NCBI GenBank assembly: GCA_934140285.1
Contig: CAKPBI010000010.1
Location: forward strand, 1-64,000
DNA from: an uncultured Bacilli bacterium
GTDB taxonomy: Bacteria; Bacillota_I; Bacilli_A; ML615J-28; CAG-313
Direction of reading: 5' to 3'
DNA length: 64,000 nt
Shown: positions 26,178 to 33,925 of the stretch, in pieces
Numbering within the stretch: the stretch's first letter is position 1
How the letters are laid out: every line of letters starts with the position of its first letter
Translations under genes and position numbers: made by a program
Notes under the pieces: generated by a model
Told to the model about the DNA's origin: nothing
Database searches by the model: none
The model's input: the letters and a program-made list of their open reading frames with translations, nothing else

Positions 26178-26963
26178 ATGCCAATTGTTTCATGTTTTTG
26201 TAAAAAAGGCGGCGTAGGTAAAACAACTTTTCTTGGATATCTTGCACATTATTATGCAACATTAGGAAAGACTGTTTTAGTTTTAAGCGCTGATGATCAA
26301 AATAGTGTATTTAGAATTTTTGGTGCAGAGCATTTTGTGACAGATAATGATGATGATTTCTTTGAACATTTATTTATTGGAGAAAAACAACCAAATGATG
26401 TTGTATTTGAAGTAAGACCTGGTATGTATTTAATGAAAACCTTAAATACAGACAGACTTTCACTAAATTTGACACTAAAACGCACTGAAGAGAAGAAATT
26501 ACGTAGTTTAATCCTTGGTTTTACTAGATATTTTGACTATATTTTTATAGATTTTCCTCCTTCGAGCAGTCGTTTAAGTGAAATATTATTAGACTTAAGT
26601 GATTCTATACTTCTTGCAGTGGGGTTAGATGCCTTAGGTTTAGAGGGGTATTCGAACACAATTCAATATTTTATCGATTCTGACATAGATTTAGCCAAAA
26701 TTAAGTACATAATTCCTATTGGATACCACCCCGTAAAGCTTGCTCCTAAATCATGTCTAAAACAACTCATTGAAAGAGCAAAAATTCAAACTCCAAACGC
26801 TGTTGTTACTAAACCTATTAATGACAAGTCAGTCATCAAAAATTTACAAGAAGAAGGCGTTTCAGTGTTTGATACCCACCAAATGAAGGATAAATTCCAT
26901 CAAAAGAACCGTGATCAAGTCAAAAAAGAGCTTACTGAAGTCTATAAATCATTAGTTTTATGA
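26178..26963 (+). CDS. ParA/MinD-family partition ATPase
   Basis: A 261-residue ParA-type ATPase. It carries the deviant Walker A motif CKKGGVGKTTF (about 8-18), a Walker A' region VLVLSADDQNS, and a Walker B-like IFIDFPPSSS (about 117-126). It lacks the N-terminal HTH of type Ia ParA, fitting type Ib (ParF-like) or chromosomal Soj-like enzymes. It is paired with the RHH gene and no parB is in the window. It lies on the plus strand, against the direction of dnaN and gyrB, so it is head-on to replication if the origin is at 29.8 kb. Chromosome or replicon segregation is the likely role. Confidence 0.82.
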   Translation: MPIVSCFCKKGGVGKTTFLGYLAHYYATLGKTVLVLSADDQNSVFRIFGAEHFVTDNDDDFFEHLFIGEKQPNDVVFEVRPGMYLMKTLNTDRLSLNLTLKRTEEKKLRSLILGFTRYFDYIFIDFPPSSSRLSEILLDLSDSILLAVGLDALGLEGYSNTIQYFIDSDIDLAKIKYIIPIGYHPVKLAPKSCLKQLIERAKIQTPNAVVTKPINDKSVIKNLQEEGVSVFDTHQMKDKFHQKNRDQVKKELTEVYKSLVL

Positions 26964-27033
26964 TTATTTTCATTCATTTTCATAATTTTTCATTTTAACT
27001 TCGTTTTACGGCTATATTTTTATAAATTTAAGC

Positions 27034-27067
27034 AAAAAAAAGACCGCTTTTACAGTGGTCTTTTTTT
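27034..27067. terminator. Bidirectional terminator between parA and dnaN
   Basis: An inverted repeat (AAAAAAAGACC ... GGTCTTTTTTT) has A/T-runs on both sides and lies between converging parA and dnaN. Confidence 0.8.
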
Positions 27068-27110
27068 ATTTTAGTTTTTTCTTGCTTGTGTACTGTTTTT
27101 CAGCCTGTTT

Positions 27111-28235
27111 TTAGAAGACTCTTACAGGTAAAAGTAACTGAATTAAATTTTGCTCTTTTTCTCCCGAAATTAATGCCGGTTTTATCTCTCCAGTGAACTT
27201 AATTGTAATAGTTTGAGATTCAAACGATTTTAAAGCATCCGCTAAGTATTTTGAACTGAATGCTATTTGAAAATCTAGCTGGTCTGAGACCTCTAAAGGG
27301 TATATTTCTTCTACTACTTTACCAATTTCTGAGGTATTAGATGATACTTCTATCGCTTTATTGGGTGAAATATTTAATTTTACAACACTCAAATTGTCAG
27401 TTCCTATAAATAAAGATGCTCTATCTACGGCTGCTAGCAATTCCATTCTATTAAATTTAATACTTAACATTACTTCTTTTGGAAACAATGTAGAAGTATC
27501 TGGGTATATTCCTTCAACTAATCTAGTTATAAAAGTAACATTTCTATACTTGAATATTACATTCTTTTCTATTACATACATTTCTACATCTTCATGACTA
27601 TCTTCTAGAATTTTGTTCAATTCGTCTAAAGACTTGCTTGGAATATTTACTATATTTGAATCGAATAAATCATCAAAAGTCATTCTTTTTTTAGCTAATC
27701 TATACGAATCAGTAGCGGTTATATCTAAAGTGTTTCCTGCAAATTTAAAGTTTACACTAGTTAATATCAATCTTGTCTCCACAGTTGCCGCCGCAAAAGA
27801 TACTTGTTTTATAATTTCCTTCATTGTTGTAGCTTCAAGATGAGTTGCGGGAACATTAGGTTCAAAATTAATAACAGGGAATAACGAATTATCATAAGTA
27901 ACTAAAGTAAAATCTGATCTTTCTGACAATATTTTAATTGTTGTTGATTCAAAAAGTGTAAATTCAACATCTTTACCTTCTAATTTTTTTACAATTTCTA
28001 AAAAATATTTACCAGGGACTACACAAGCTCCAGGTTCTTCTATTACAACTTCATCATTTCTTTCTAATATAATTTGAACTGATATGTCCTTATTGGTTGT
28101 TACAAATACGATTTTGTCCGTATGAACTGTTATTTGAATACCTGTTAAGACAGGAAAAGGTTTTTTATCCGATAAGCCTCTAGAAACGTTTTGTAAAGTA
28201 GAGAGCAAAAGTTCTCTATTAATAGTAAATTTCAT
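27111..28235 (-). CDS. dnaN: DNA polymerase III beta sliding clamp
   Basis: A 374-residue ring-forming clamp that tethers DNA polymerase III to DNA. It has the threefold clamp architecture, opening with MKFTINRELLLSTLQNVSRG and closing with the typical LLPVRVF. Typical segments are ITATDSYRLAKK and GIYPDTSTLFP. The length is standard. It lies 74 bp downstream of dnaA in the same direction, with GAGGAGAG upstream of the ATG. The intervening gap holds DnaA boxes. Confidence 0.97.
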   Translation of the reverse strand: MKFTINRELLLSTLQNVSRGLSDKKPFPVLTGIQITVHTDKIVFVTTNKDISVQIILERNDEVVIEEPGACVVPGKYFLEIVKKLEGKDVEFTLFESTTIKILSERSDFTLVTYDNSLFPVINFEPNVPATHLEATTMKEIIKQVSFAAATVETRLILTSVNFKFAGNTLDITATDSYRLAKKRMTFDDLFDSNIVNIPSKSLDELNKILEDSHEDVEMYVIEKNVIFKYRNVTFITRLVEGIYPDTSTLFPKEVMLSIKFNRMELLAAVDRASLFIGTDNLSVVKLNISPNKAIEVSSNTSEIGKVVEEIYPLEVSDQLDFQIAFSSKYLADALKSFESQTITIKFTGEIKPALISGEKEQNLIQLLLPVRVF

Positions 28236-28269
28236 AGTTTCTCTCCTCTTTTTATTTATTTTTGTTTAA

Positions 28270-28303
28270 ATTATTATTATTATCAATGTGGATAAGTGGA
28301 TAA
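28270..28303 (-). other. DnaA boxes and DnaA-trio-like repeat in the dnaA-dnaN gap
   Basis: Reading the minus strand, two overlapping DnaA boxes, TTATCCACT (28303-28295) and TTATCCACA (28295-28287), are followed two bases later by GATAATAATAATAAT (28284-28270). A trinucleotide repeat next to DnaA boxes matches the DnaA-trio element where DnaA opens the duplex. In Bacillus this unwinding site is likewise between dnaA and dnaN. It is a good candidate for the initial unwinding site. Confidence 0.68.
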
Positions 28304-28309
28304 GTTTGT

Positions 28310-29686
28310 TTATTTTGTTATTTTTTTTGTTAAAACATCTACGTCTTGTTTAATCATTTGATCGGTAGATAAAGAATTTGAGATCTTATCTATAGCGTGG
28401 GCAATAGTAGCATGGTCTCTACCACCTAAACAATCGCCAATACGTTTTAAAGGTAAATTTAAAACACTTCTAAGTAAATATGCTGTAACCATTCTAGCAT
28501 AAGCAATCTCTTGTTTTCTAGAAGATCCAGATAAATCTCTAGGAGATATATTAAAATAAGATGAAACAATAGTTTTTACTTTTTCTACTGCAACTGAATT
28601 AGATTCATCATTAACTTGCTTGTCTTTAGAAATAATAGATTGAAGAGATGTTTGAGCATTCTCCAGTGTAAAAGGATAGTTAAAAGCAACACAATATGAC
28701 ACGAAACGTCGTAAAGCTCCTTCTAATTCTCTAACATTTTCATCAAAATTATTAGCTATAAAATCTAAAACATCATCTGGTACCGCTTGAGGGTCTGAAA
28801 TAAGAAAATTTAATTTATTTTTTATAATGTTTTTTCTTAGTGAAAAGTTAGGTTTTCTTACATCAACAGGAATACCCCATTCAAAACGAGATTTTAATCG
28901 ATCCATAATCTCTAACTCACTAGCTGGTCTATCAGAAGTTATGACTATTTGTTTATTATTCTCATGAAGATATTCAAATAATTTAAAAAATTCTTCTTGT
29001 GTCTTGATTTTGTTTTTTAAAAGTTGGATATCATCAACAAGTAAAACATCAGCCGCACGATAAAAATTATAAAATTGAGATAAGGCTTCAGTGTCTTTAC
29101 TTTGATTAGTTGCCATAAAGTAATCTTCTGTAAATTGTTGAGCTGTAGTATATACAATATTTGCGTTAATATTATTATCAAGAATAAAATGTCCTATAGC
29201 GGTCATTAAATGTGTCTTACCTAACCCAACATCTCCAAAAATATATAACGGATTTACAGTTACGTGAGGTGAATTAGCTACTTTTAATGAAAATGTAAAA
29301 GCTTCTCTATTTGCTTCACCAGTAACAAAATTTTCAAAAGTATACTCAGGTCGCAAAGTTCTACTCTTGAATTTTTCAGCGTTATCTGCTTTCACAAAAG
29401 GTTGAACTTGTATTTTTTCTTTTTCTTTTTGTATATCATCTAAAGTAATAACTTTAAACATCATTTTTTGATCAATAAGTGTACTTAATATTTTATCCAT
29501 ATCGGCTAAGTAAAACTTATCGATGCGATATTTGCTAACTTGATTAGCTGTAGGAATGTAAATATACCCATTATAAATTTTATATACTTCATTAATGTTG
29601 GCAAAAGTAGAATTAAAGGCTTGCTCATCAATAGACTCTTTTAATTTTTCTTTGACTTGTTGCCACAAAAAATTAGCATTCTCCAT
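28310..29686 (-). CDS. dnaA: Chromosomal replication initiator DnaA
   Basis: A 458-residue AAA+ initiator. Domain I is at the N-terminus (NFLWQQVKEKLKESIDEQAF). The ATPase has FVTGEANREAF, Walker A IFGDVGLGKTHL and Walker B VLLVDDIQLL. The domain IV DNA-binding signature is GGRDHATIAHAIDKI near the C-terminus. I chose the ATG at 29686, after AGAGGTG; an open frame runs 31 codons further upstream but only through the DnaA-box region and a T-rich promoter. It is followed by dnaN. Confidence 0.98.
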   Translation of the reverse strand: MENANFLWQQVKEKLKESIDEQAFNSTFANINEVYKIYNGYIYIPTANQVSKYRIDKFYLADMDKILSTLIDQKMMFKVITLDDIQKEKEKIQVQPFVKADNAEKFKSRTLRPEYTFENFVTGEANREAFTFSLKVANSPHVTVNPLYIFGDVGLGKTHLMTAIGHFILDNNINANIVYTTAQQFTEDYFMATNQSKDTEALSQFYNFYRAADVLLVDDIQLLKNKIKTQEEFFKLFEYLHENNKQIVITSDRPASELEIMDRLKSRFEWGIPVDVRKPNFSLRKNIIKNKLNFLISDPQAVPDDVLDFIANNFDENVRELEGALRRFVSYCVAFNYPFTLENAQTSLQSIISKDKQVNDESNSVAVEKVKTIVSSYFNISPRDLSGSSRKQEIAYARMVTAYLLRSVLNLPLKRIGDCLGGRDHATIAHAIDKISNSLSTDQMIKQDVDVLTKKITK

Positions 29687-29708
29687 TTTTATCACCTCTC
29701 TTATTTGA

Positions 29709-29737
29709 ATTATATCAAAAAAAAGAAAAAAATACAA
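29709..29737 (-). promoter_or_regulatory. Promoter of dnaA-dnaN
   Basis: A minus-strand TATAAT with extended TGA is preceded 17 bases upstream by a weak TTGTAT. DnaA boxes directly upstream suggest autoregulation. Confidence 0.55.
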
Positions 29738-29754
29738 AAGATAAGAGAAAAAAG

Positions 29755-29821
29755 ATATCCACATGTAACTTATCAACATATAAATGTGGAAAAGTAAAAA
29801 ATGTTATCCACATGTGGATAA
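29755..29821. other. oriC: oriC DnaA-box cluster upstream of dnaA
   Basis: Five boxes lie within 67 bases: ATATCCACA (29755-29763), TTATCAACA (29770-29778), TGTGGAAAA (29785-29793), and a back-to-back perfect pair TTATCCACA/TGTGGATAA (29804-29821). The first three each have one mismatch to consensus. Gene strand switches here from mostly minus on the left to mostly plus on the right, as expected at an origin. Confidence 0.88.
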
Positions 29822-29873
29822 CTTAATTTCTTTATAATATAAGGACTGCGTATAGAGAAATTGTTCTTTTAAC

Positions 29874-29902
29874 TTGCAAAAAAGCAAGTGTTATGATAAA
29901 AT
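29874..29902 (+). promoter_or_regulatory. Promoter of the membrane protein gene right of oriC
   Basis: TTGCAA is separated by 17 bases from TAAAAT, with an extended TGA, ending 21 bases before the start codon. Confidence 0.55.
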
Positions 29903-29923
29903 AAACTAAATGAGGTGAACTTT

Positions 29924-30937
29924 ATGCAAGGATTATCAAAATTAAATAATAAAATAAAAATAATAATATTAGTGCTATATACTTTTATAGCAGTATTAAT
30001 AACTTTTTTAGTTCTTAATTCAGCAACCAAAACAACATTAATAAATGGATATAGTAAACAAGCAGGGGATGATTTACTAAACGTATCTTTTAGAATTCAA
30101 GAACAACGTCAATCTTCAAATAATAATAGTAACAAGCATGAAAGCTCAACGTATAAAATTTATGCTTATTTGGAAAAAACAAAGCAAGATGATAATGTAA
30201 AATTAGCGATAGATAATATTAAAATTTATGTAAGTGGAGAAAATAAAGATTCAAAGTTACTCTTTGATGAACCAAACAGTTCAATTACTAAAAAAATTCC
30301 TGAGACATCTAAAACAACTTCATTTGAAGCTAATATCATTCCAAATAGTATATTTGTAAAAAAATATGATTCATCAAACGAATTAATAGATAACGAGCCT
30401 AAAAAATTATATTTTAAAATAACATACAACTATGTTAAAAAAGTGTCTGATAGTGAAGGGAAAGAAACAGTTAGCTCTGAAGATAGAATAATTAAATACG
30501 AAGTAAATTTAGATAAATTTACAGATGATTCATCAAAATTAGAAACAAGATCTTTTGTAGAACAAAGTAACAAAATAATAAATAACGGTGAACCATACGA
30601 TTTGCAAATCAAAAAGAGTTTATCAACAACAACAGAAAGTAAAGAAAGATATAATTTTATTGTTTCATTAAATAATCCAAATTTATTGAATAGAAAAATT
30701 AAAAATATTCAAATTAATGTGTATGGTAAAGTCCTAAATGATTCAAAAGATACAAATAATGAATTTAGTGAAATGATTCATCTATACACTTATTGTGGAA
30801 GCGTTATATCTTCAACAGGATCCAACGTAACAACTGATGTTCCTACAGAATATGAACTATCTGAAATGTATATTGTAAGTCGAATAGTTTATGAAGATGG
30901 GAAAAAAGAAAATGTTGAATATAAAGTAATATGGTAA
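29924..30937 (+). CDS. Hypothetical membrane-anchored protein beside oriC
   Basis: A protein of about 337 residues I do not recognise. One strong hydrophobic helix near the N-terminus (about 12-35) has positively charged residues before it, so the remaining 300 residues are probably outside the cell. That part is rich in Ser, Asn, Lys and Thr, with beta-type periodicity and no catalytic motif seen. The ATG at 29924 follows GAGGTG; a GTG at 29915 lies inside the site. It is monocistronic, between oriC and a terminator, divergent from dnaA. Confidence 0.7.
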   Translation: MQGLSKLNNKIKIIILVLYTFIAVLITFLVLNSATKTTLINGYSKQAGDDLLNVSFRIQEQRQSSNNNSNKHESSTYKIYAYLEKTKQDDNVKLAIDNIKIYVSGENKDSKLLFDEPNSSITKKIPETSKTTSFEANIIPNSIFVKKYDSSNELIDNEPKKLYFKITYNYVKKVSDSEGKETVSSEDRIIKYEVNLDKFTDDSSKLETRSFVEQSNKIINNGEPYDLQIKKSLSTTTESKERYNFIVSLNNPNLLNRKIKNIQINVYGKVLNDSKDTNNEFSEMIHLYTYCGSVISSTGSNVTTDVPTEYELSEMYIVSRIVYEDGKKENVEYKVIW

Positions 30938-30940
30938 TAA

Positions 30941-30967
30941 AAAAAGGAATGCAAAATTCCTTTTTTT
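30941..30967 (+). terminator. Terminator
   Basis: A 10-bp stem (AAAAAGGAAT/ATTCCTTTTT) with a 5-base loop and a T-run follows the gene at 29924-30937. Confidence 0.8.
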
Positions 30968-30986
30968 ATTACCACAAGTAAAAGAA

Positions 30987-31015
30987 TTGACAAAAACGAA
31001 ATAATATAGTAAAAT
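30987..31015 (+). promoter_or_regulatory. Promoter of rpmH
   Basis: A consensus TTGACA is separated by 17 bases from TAAAAT, 34 bases before the rpmH start. Confidence 0.75.
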
Positions 31016-31049
31016 AAATCAGCATGGTTTTTAATTGGAGGTGCTAACA

Positions 31050-31184
31050 ATGAAAAGAACATACCAACCTAACAAACGTAAACATAGTAAGACTCATGGT
31101 TTCCGTGCTCGTATGGCAACAGTTGGCGGAAGAAAAGTATTAGCCCGCAGACGTTTAAAAGGTCGCGCAGTTTTAAGCGCATAA
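31050..31184 (+). CDS. rpmH: Large-subunit ribosomal protein L34
   Basis: A 44-residue basic protein reading MKRTYQPNKRKHSKTHGFRA then RMATVGGRKVLARRR, the invariant L34 sequence. It is a structural component of the 50S subunit. The ATG at 31050 follows GGAGGT. It lies just right of oriC, the conserved rpmH-rnpA-yidC-jag order. Confidence 0.98.
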   Translation: MKRTYQPNKRKHSKTHGFRARMATVGGRKVLARRRLKGRAVLSA

Positions 31185-31201
31185 TAGTAAAGAATTCTTG
31201 G

Positions 31202-31242
31202 ACCACTTCTGTCAATGTACAGAAGTGGTTTCTTTATTTTTT
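31202..31242 (+). terminator. Hairpin between rpmH and rnpA
   Basis: An 11-bp perfect stem (ACCACTTCTGT/ACAGAAGTGGT, 31202-31229) is followed by a T-rich stretch. It probably acts as a partial terminator that lowers rnpA relative to rpmH. Confidence 0.7.
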
Positions 31243-31255
31243 GACGAGGTAATAA

Positions 31256-31621
31256 ATGAAAAAAATATATAGATTAAAAAAAAACCATGACATAGCTAAA
31301 ATCGTTCAAAAAAGACAAAGAATTAGCAAAGAATACTATGTGGTTTATTATCAATACAATAATTCCCCAATTCCAAAAGTTGCTTTTTCAGTATCTAAAA
31401 AATACGGAATGGCAGTTGAAAGAAATAAAGCAAAAAGAATAGCTAGATCAATTGTACAAAAAAGTATAAAATCCCTTAATTACATAAATATGGTTATAGT
31501 GATTAAAAATAAAGCAAAGAATGCGTTATATACATTACTTGAAAAAGAACTTTTGGCAAGTTTAAAAATGATATTAAACAAACAAGCAAAAGGAGAAAAT
31601 AATGAAAGCACGAAAATTTAA
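31256..31621 (+). CDS. rnpA: Ribonuclease P protein component
   Basis: A 121-residue basic protein that binds the RNase P RNA and helps recognise pre-tRNA leaders. The N-terminal KKIYRLKKNHDI and the conserved RNR-type helix (AVERNKAKRIAR, about 61-72) identify it. It overlaps the start of yidC by 20 bases, implying coupled translation. GACGAGG precedes the ATG. Confidence 0.93.
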   Translation: MKKIYRLKKNHDIAKIVQKRQRISKEYYVVYYQYNNSPIPKVAFSVSKKYGMAVERNKAKRIARSIVQKSIKSLNYINMVIVIKNKAKNALYTLLEKELLASLKMILNKQAKGENNESTKI

Positions 31622-33047
31622 ATATTTATTTATAGGTTTAATTGTTGTTGCTTTACTTTTAGTTAGTAGTTGCAAAGGATGCTCAGGTGCTTCTTATGCA
31701 ACGCAATATGAACAAGATAAAGCTGCATCACTAACCGAATCAAAAAATCAAGTTGAATGGGTAATAGAAAAATTAAACTTAGCAAAGGAAACTGCCAAAG
31801 AAAATAATCCAGAAATTACAGAAGAAGAATTATTAGGAGAGACAAAAAAGTATGCTATCTCATTAATTGAATCATATCCAAAGTTTGATGCAATTTCAGG
31901 AAAAACTAAAGCAGATGATGTTGAGAAAAATTATAAAGTTCAATTTATAAAAGAAGATATGAAAAAATACATAAGTTTTATAAATTCAGCAACTACAGCT
32001 TCACAAGACAATATGACTGATTTCACAGATGCTGTAAAAATAGAAACTGGATGTACCGCTTGTTTTAAGGCTCAAACAAATGTATCTGCAAGAGAAAAAT
32101 TATCAAGTGTTGAAACAAAGACAGATGTATACGAAATTACAGCAACATTTACATTAGCTGTAAAAGAAAGAATGCAAGAAGGAGAACCTCTTCACTTTTA
32201 TGCTGATAGCTTTGGTGATTTTATGGGACATTTCTTTAATAATGTGTTTGTATTTCCTGTAGGATGGTTATTATACGCTTTATCATCTTTATTTGGAGGA
32301 TATTACATAATAGGTCTTATAATTGCAACCTTAATAATAAGAACTCTAGGTTGGCCAATTTACGCTAAAACAAACGACATGAGTATAAAAATGAAAGCAA
32401 TTGAACCAGAAATTGCAAAAATTCAAGCAAAGTATGCAAATCGTAAAGATCCTGACTCACAAAGAATGATGCAAATGGAACAAGCTAGATTATATAAGCA
32501 AAACGGAATTGGATTAGGAGGATGTATAATGCCGTTCTTACAATTTCCAATATTTATGGCAATATTCAGAGCAATATCAAGAATGCCCTATACTATAGCT
32601 TATGGTGATATGTATACATTAAATTGGGGTTCAAGAGAAAGCATTAATCCGATGTTTTTAGGATTAGATTTATTCCAAGATTATACTGCAGGAACAGCAC
32701 AATTAATATGGATAATAATATTGGTAATTTTAGTTTCTGGAACTCAATTCTTAAGCCAATTATTAAGCGAAAAACGTCAAAAGAGAGCAAAAGAAAAAGC
32801 AGAAGAAGATATTCCTGCATATCGTAGACAAGCAGTAAAACAACAAGCAAACGATACACAAAGAACTATGAAGATGGTAATGTACATGATGATATTTATG
32901 ATGGCTGTTTTTGTATGGACAAGTAAGGCTGCTTTAGGTATCTATTGGTTGATAGGTAACTGCTATTCAATGCTACAAATGTATATTAATTCTAAACAAA
33001 GTGAAAAGAAATTAGCCGCTTTGAAGGAAAAGCAAAGATATAGATAG
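31602..33047 (+). CDS. yidC: YidC/SpoIIIJ-type membrane protein insertase
   Basis: A 481-residue insertase for membrane proteins. It opens with a lipoprotein signal (lipobox VSSC at about 24). The conserved five-helix core begins at about residue 205, including the groove arginine in LIIATLIIRTLGWPIYAKT. It is much longer than SpoIIIJ of Bacillus (261 aa) because about 180 residues of external domain lie between the lipidated Cys and the first core helix. It overlaps rnpA, with jag 12 bp later. Confidence 0.95.
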   Translation: MKARKFKYLFIGLIVVALLLVSSCKGCSGASYATQYEQDKAASLTESKNQVEWVIEKLNLAKETAKENNPEITEEELLGETKKYAISLIESYPKFDAISGKTKADDVEKNYKVQFIKEDMKKYISFINSATTASQDNMTDFTDAVKIETGCTACFKAQTNVSAREKLSSVETKTDVYEITATFTLAVKERMQEGEPLHFYADSFGDFMGHFFNNVFVFPVGWLLYALSSLFGGYYIIGLIIATLIIRTLGWPIYAKTNDMSIKMKAIEPEIAKIQAKYANRKDPDSQRMMQMEQARLYKQNGIGLGGCIMPFLQFPIFMAIFRAISRMPYTIAYGDMYTLNWGSRESINPMFLGLDLFQDYTAGTAQLIWIIILVILVSGTQFLSQLLSEKRQKRAKEKAEEDIPAYRRQAVKQQANDTQRTMKMVMYMMIFMMAVFVWTSKAALGIYWLIGNCYSMLQMYINSKQSEKKLAALKEKQRYR

Positions 33048-33059
33048 AGGTAAAGTGAT

Positions 33060-33695
33060 ATGAAAGAAAAAATCTATGTTGGTAAAAATTTACAAGAAAT
33101 TGAAAATTTAGCAGTTGAAGAATTAGGTGTTGCTAAAGAGTATTTATATTTCGATGTTACATCGGAAGAAAGAGATGAAATACAAGTACATGTAATGGTT
33201 GATGCAAATCCTGTAAAAGTAGGAAAAGAGTATATTGAAGAGTATTTAAGAGAATCTGATATATATGGTTTTGTAGAAAGAAAAATGAGAGATAATGTTG
33301 TAGAATATGATGTAAATTCAGAAGATGCCAATGCGGTGTTAATAGGTCATAACGCACAAACACTTTCTGCATTGCATTATTTGACAACAATAGTTGTAAA
33401 CCAATTCTTTGATCGTGAAGAAGAATCAGGCCTAGTAGTTAAAGTTGACGTTGGAAATTATAGAAAGAACAAAGATGAACAATTAGAAAAGTTAGCAACA
33501 AGATTAGCTAGGGAAGCGATTAAAACTAATATGCCGGTTAGATTACGTTTTATGAATGCATATGAAAGAAAAGTTATTCATAATAAACTATCAACTTGGA
33601 GAGATGTAACTACTCATTCAGAAGGTGTTGAACCAAGAAGATATTTAATAATAACACCTAAAAATTACAAACCAACTTCAAAAAATGATAAATAA
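33060..33695 (+). CDS. khpB: RNA-binding protein KhpB (Jag/EloR)
   Basis: A 211-residue protein with an N-terminal Jag_N domain (about 1-52), a KH-II domain (about 75-150, with VLIGHNAQTLSAL) and a C-terminal R3H domain (about 150-205, with NAYERKVIHNKL and SEGVEPRRYL). Family members bind RNA with KhpA and influence cell elongation and division in Gram-positives. It is last in rpmH-rnpA-yidC-khpB, followed by a strong terminator. Confidence 0.94.
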   Translation: MKEKIYVGKNLQEIENLAVEELGVAKEYLYFDVTSEERDEIQVHVMVDANPVKVGKEYIEEYLRESDIYGFVERKMRDNVVEYDVNSEDANAVLIGHNAQTLSALHYLTTIVVNQFFDREEESGLVVKVDVGNYRKNKDEQLEKLATRLAREAIKTNMPVRLRFMNAYERKVIHNKLSTWRDVTTHSEGVEPRRYLIITPKNYKPTSKNDK

Positions 33696-33726
33696 AAAAG
33701 GACTCCCATAGGGAGCCCTTTTTTAA
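33694..33726 (+). terminator. Terminator of the rpmH-khpB operon
   Basis: An inverted repeat (AAAAAGG.CTCCC/GGGAG.CCTTTTT) with one mismatch and a 3-base loop is followed by T residues. Confidence 0.82.
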
Positions 33727-33757
33727 AGAAACGAGAATTGAATAAAAATTAAGGATT

Positions 33758-33792
33758 CTCTTTGCAACAGGTAGGAGTTCTACTACAAAGAG
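33758..33792. other. Nested hairpin of unknown function
   Basis: CTCTTTG (33758-33764) pairs with CAAAGAG (33786-33792), enclosing GTAG (33771-33774) paired with CTAC (33780-33783). It lies between the khpB terminator and the mnmE promoter and has no U-run. It might be a small RNA element or a binding site. Confidence 0.35.
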
Positions 33793-33898
33793 CAATTAAA
33801 TTATAGCATTAGATTAAAAAAAAAGCAATATGTTTTATCTTGAAAATGTTTACATATAAAAATTAAAGTTTAAATTAGAAAAAAATAAATATAAATGA

Positions 33899-33904
33899 TA
33901 TAAT
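33899..33904 (+). promoter_or_regulatory. -10 element of the mnmE promoter
   Basis: TATAAT preceded by an extended TGA lies 21 bases before the chosen mnmE start. No clear -35 is seen. Confidence 0.45.
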
Positions 33905-33925
33905 AAAAAAAAGGAGATGTTCAAT

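Noticed and set aside
29687..29779. N-terminal extension of the dnaA reading frame by 31 codons
   Set aside because: The extension runs through the dnaA promoter and a DnaA box; it has no ribosome site, while the ATG at 29686 has AGAGGTG at ideal spacing and begins the normal DnaA domain I.
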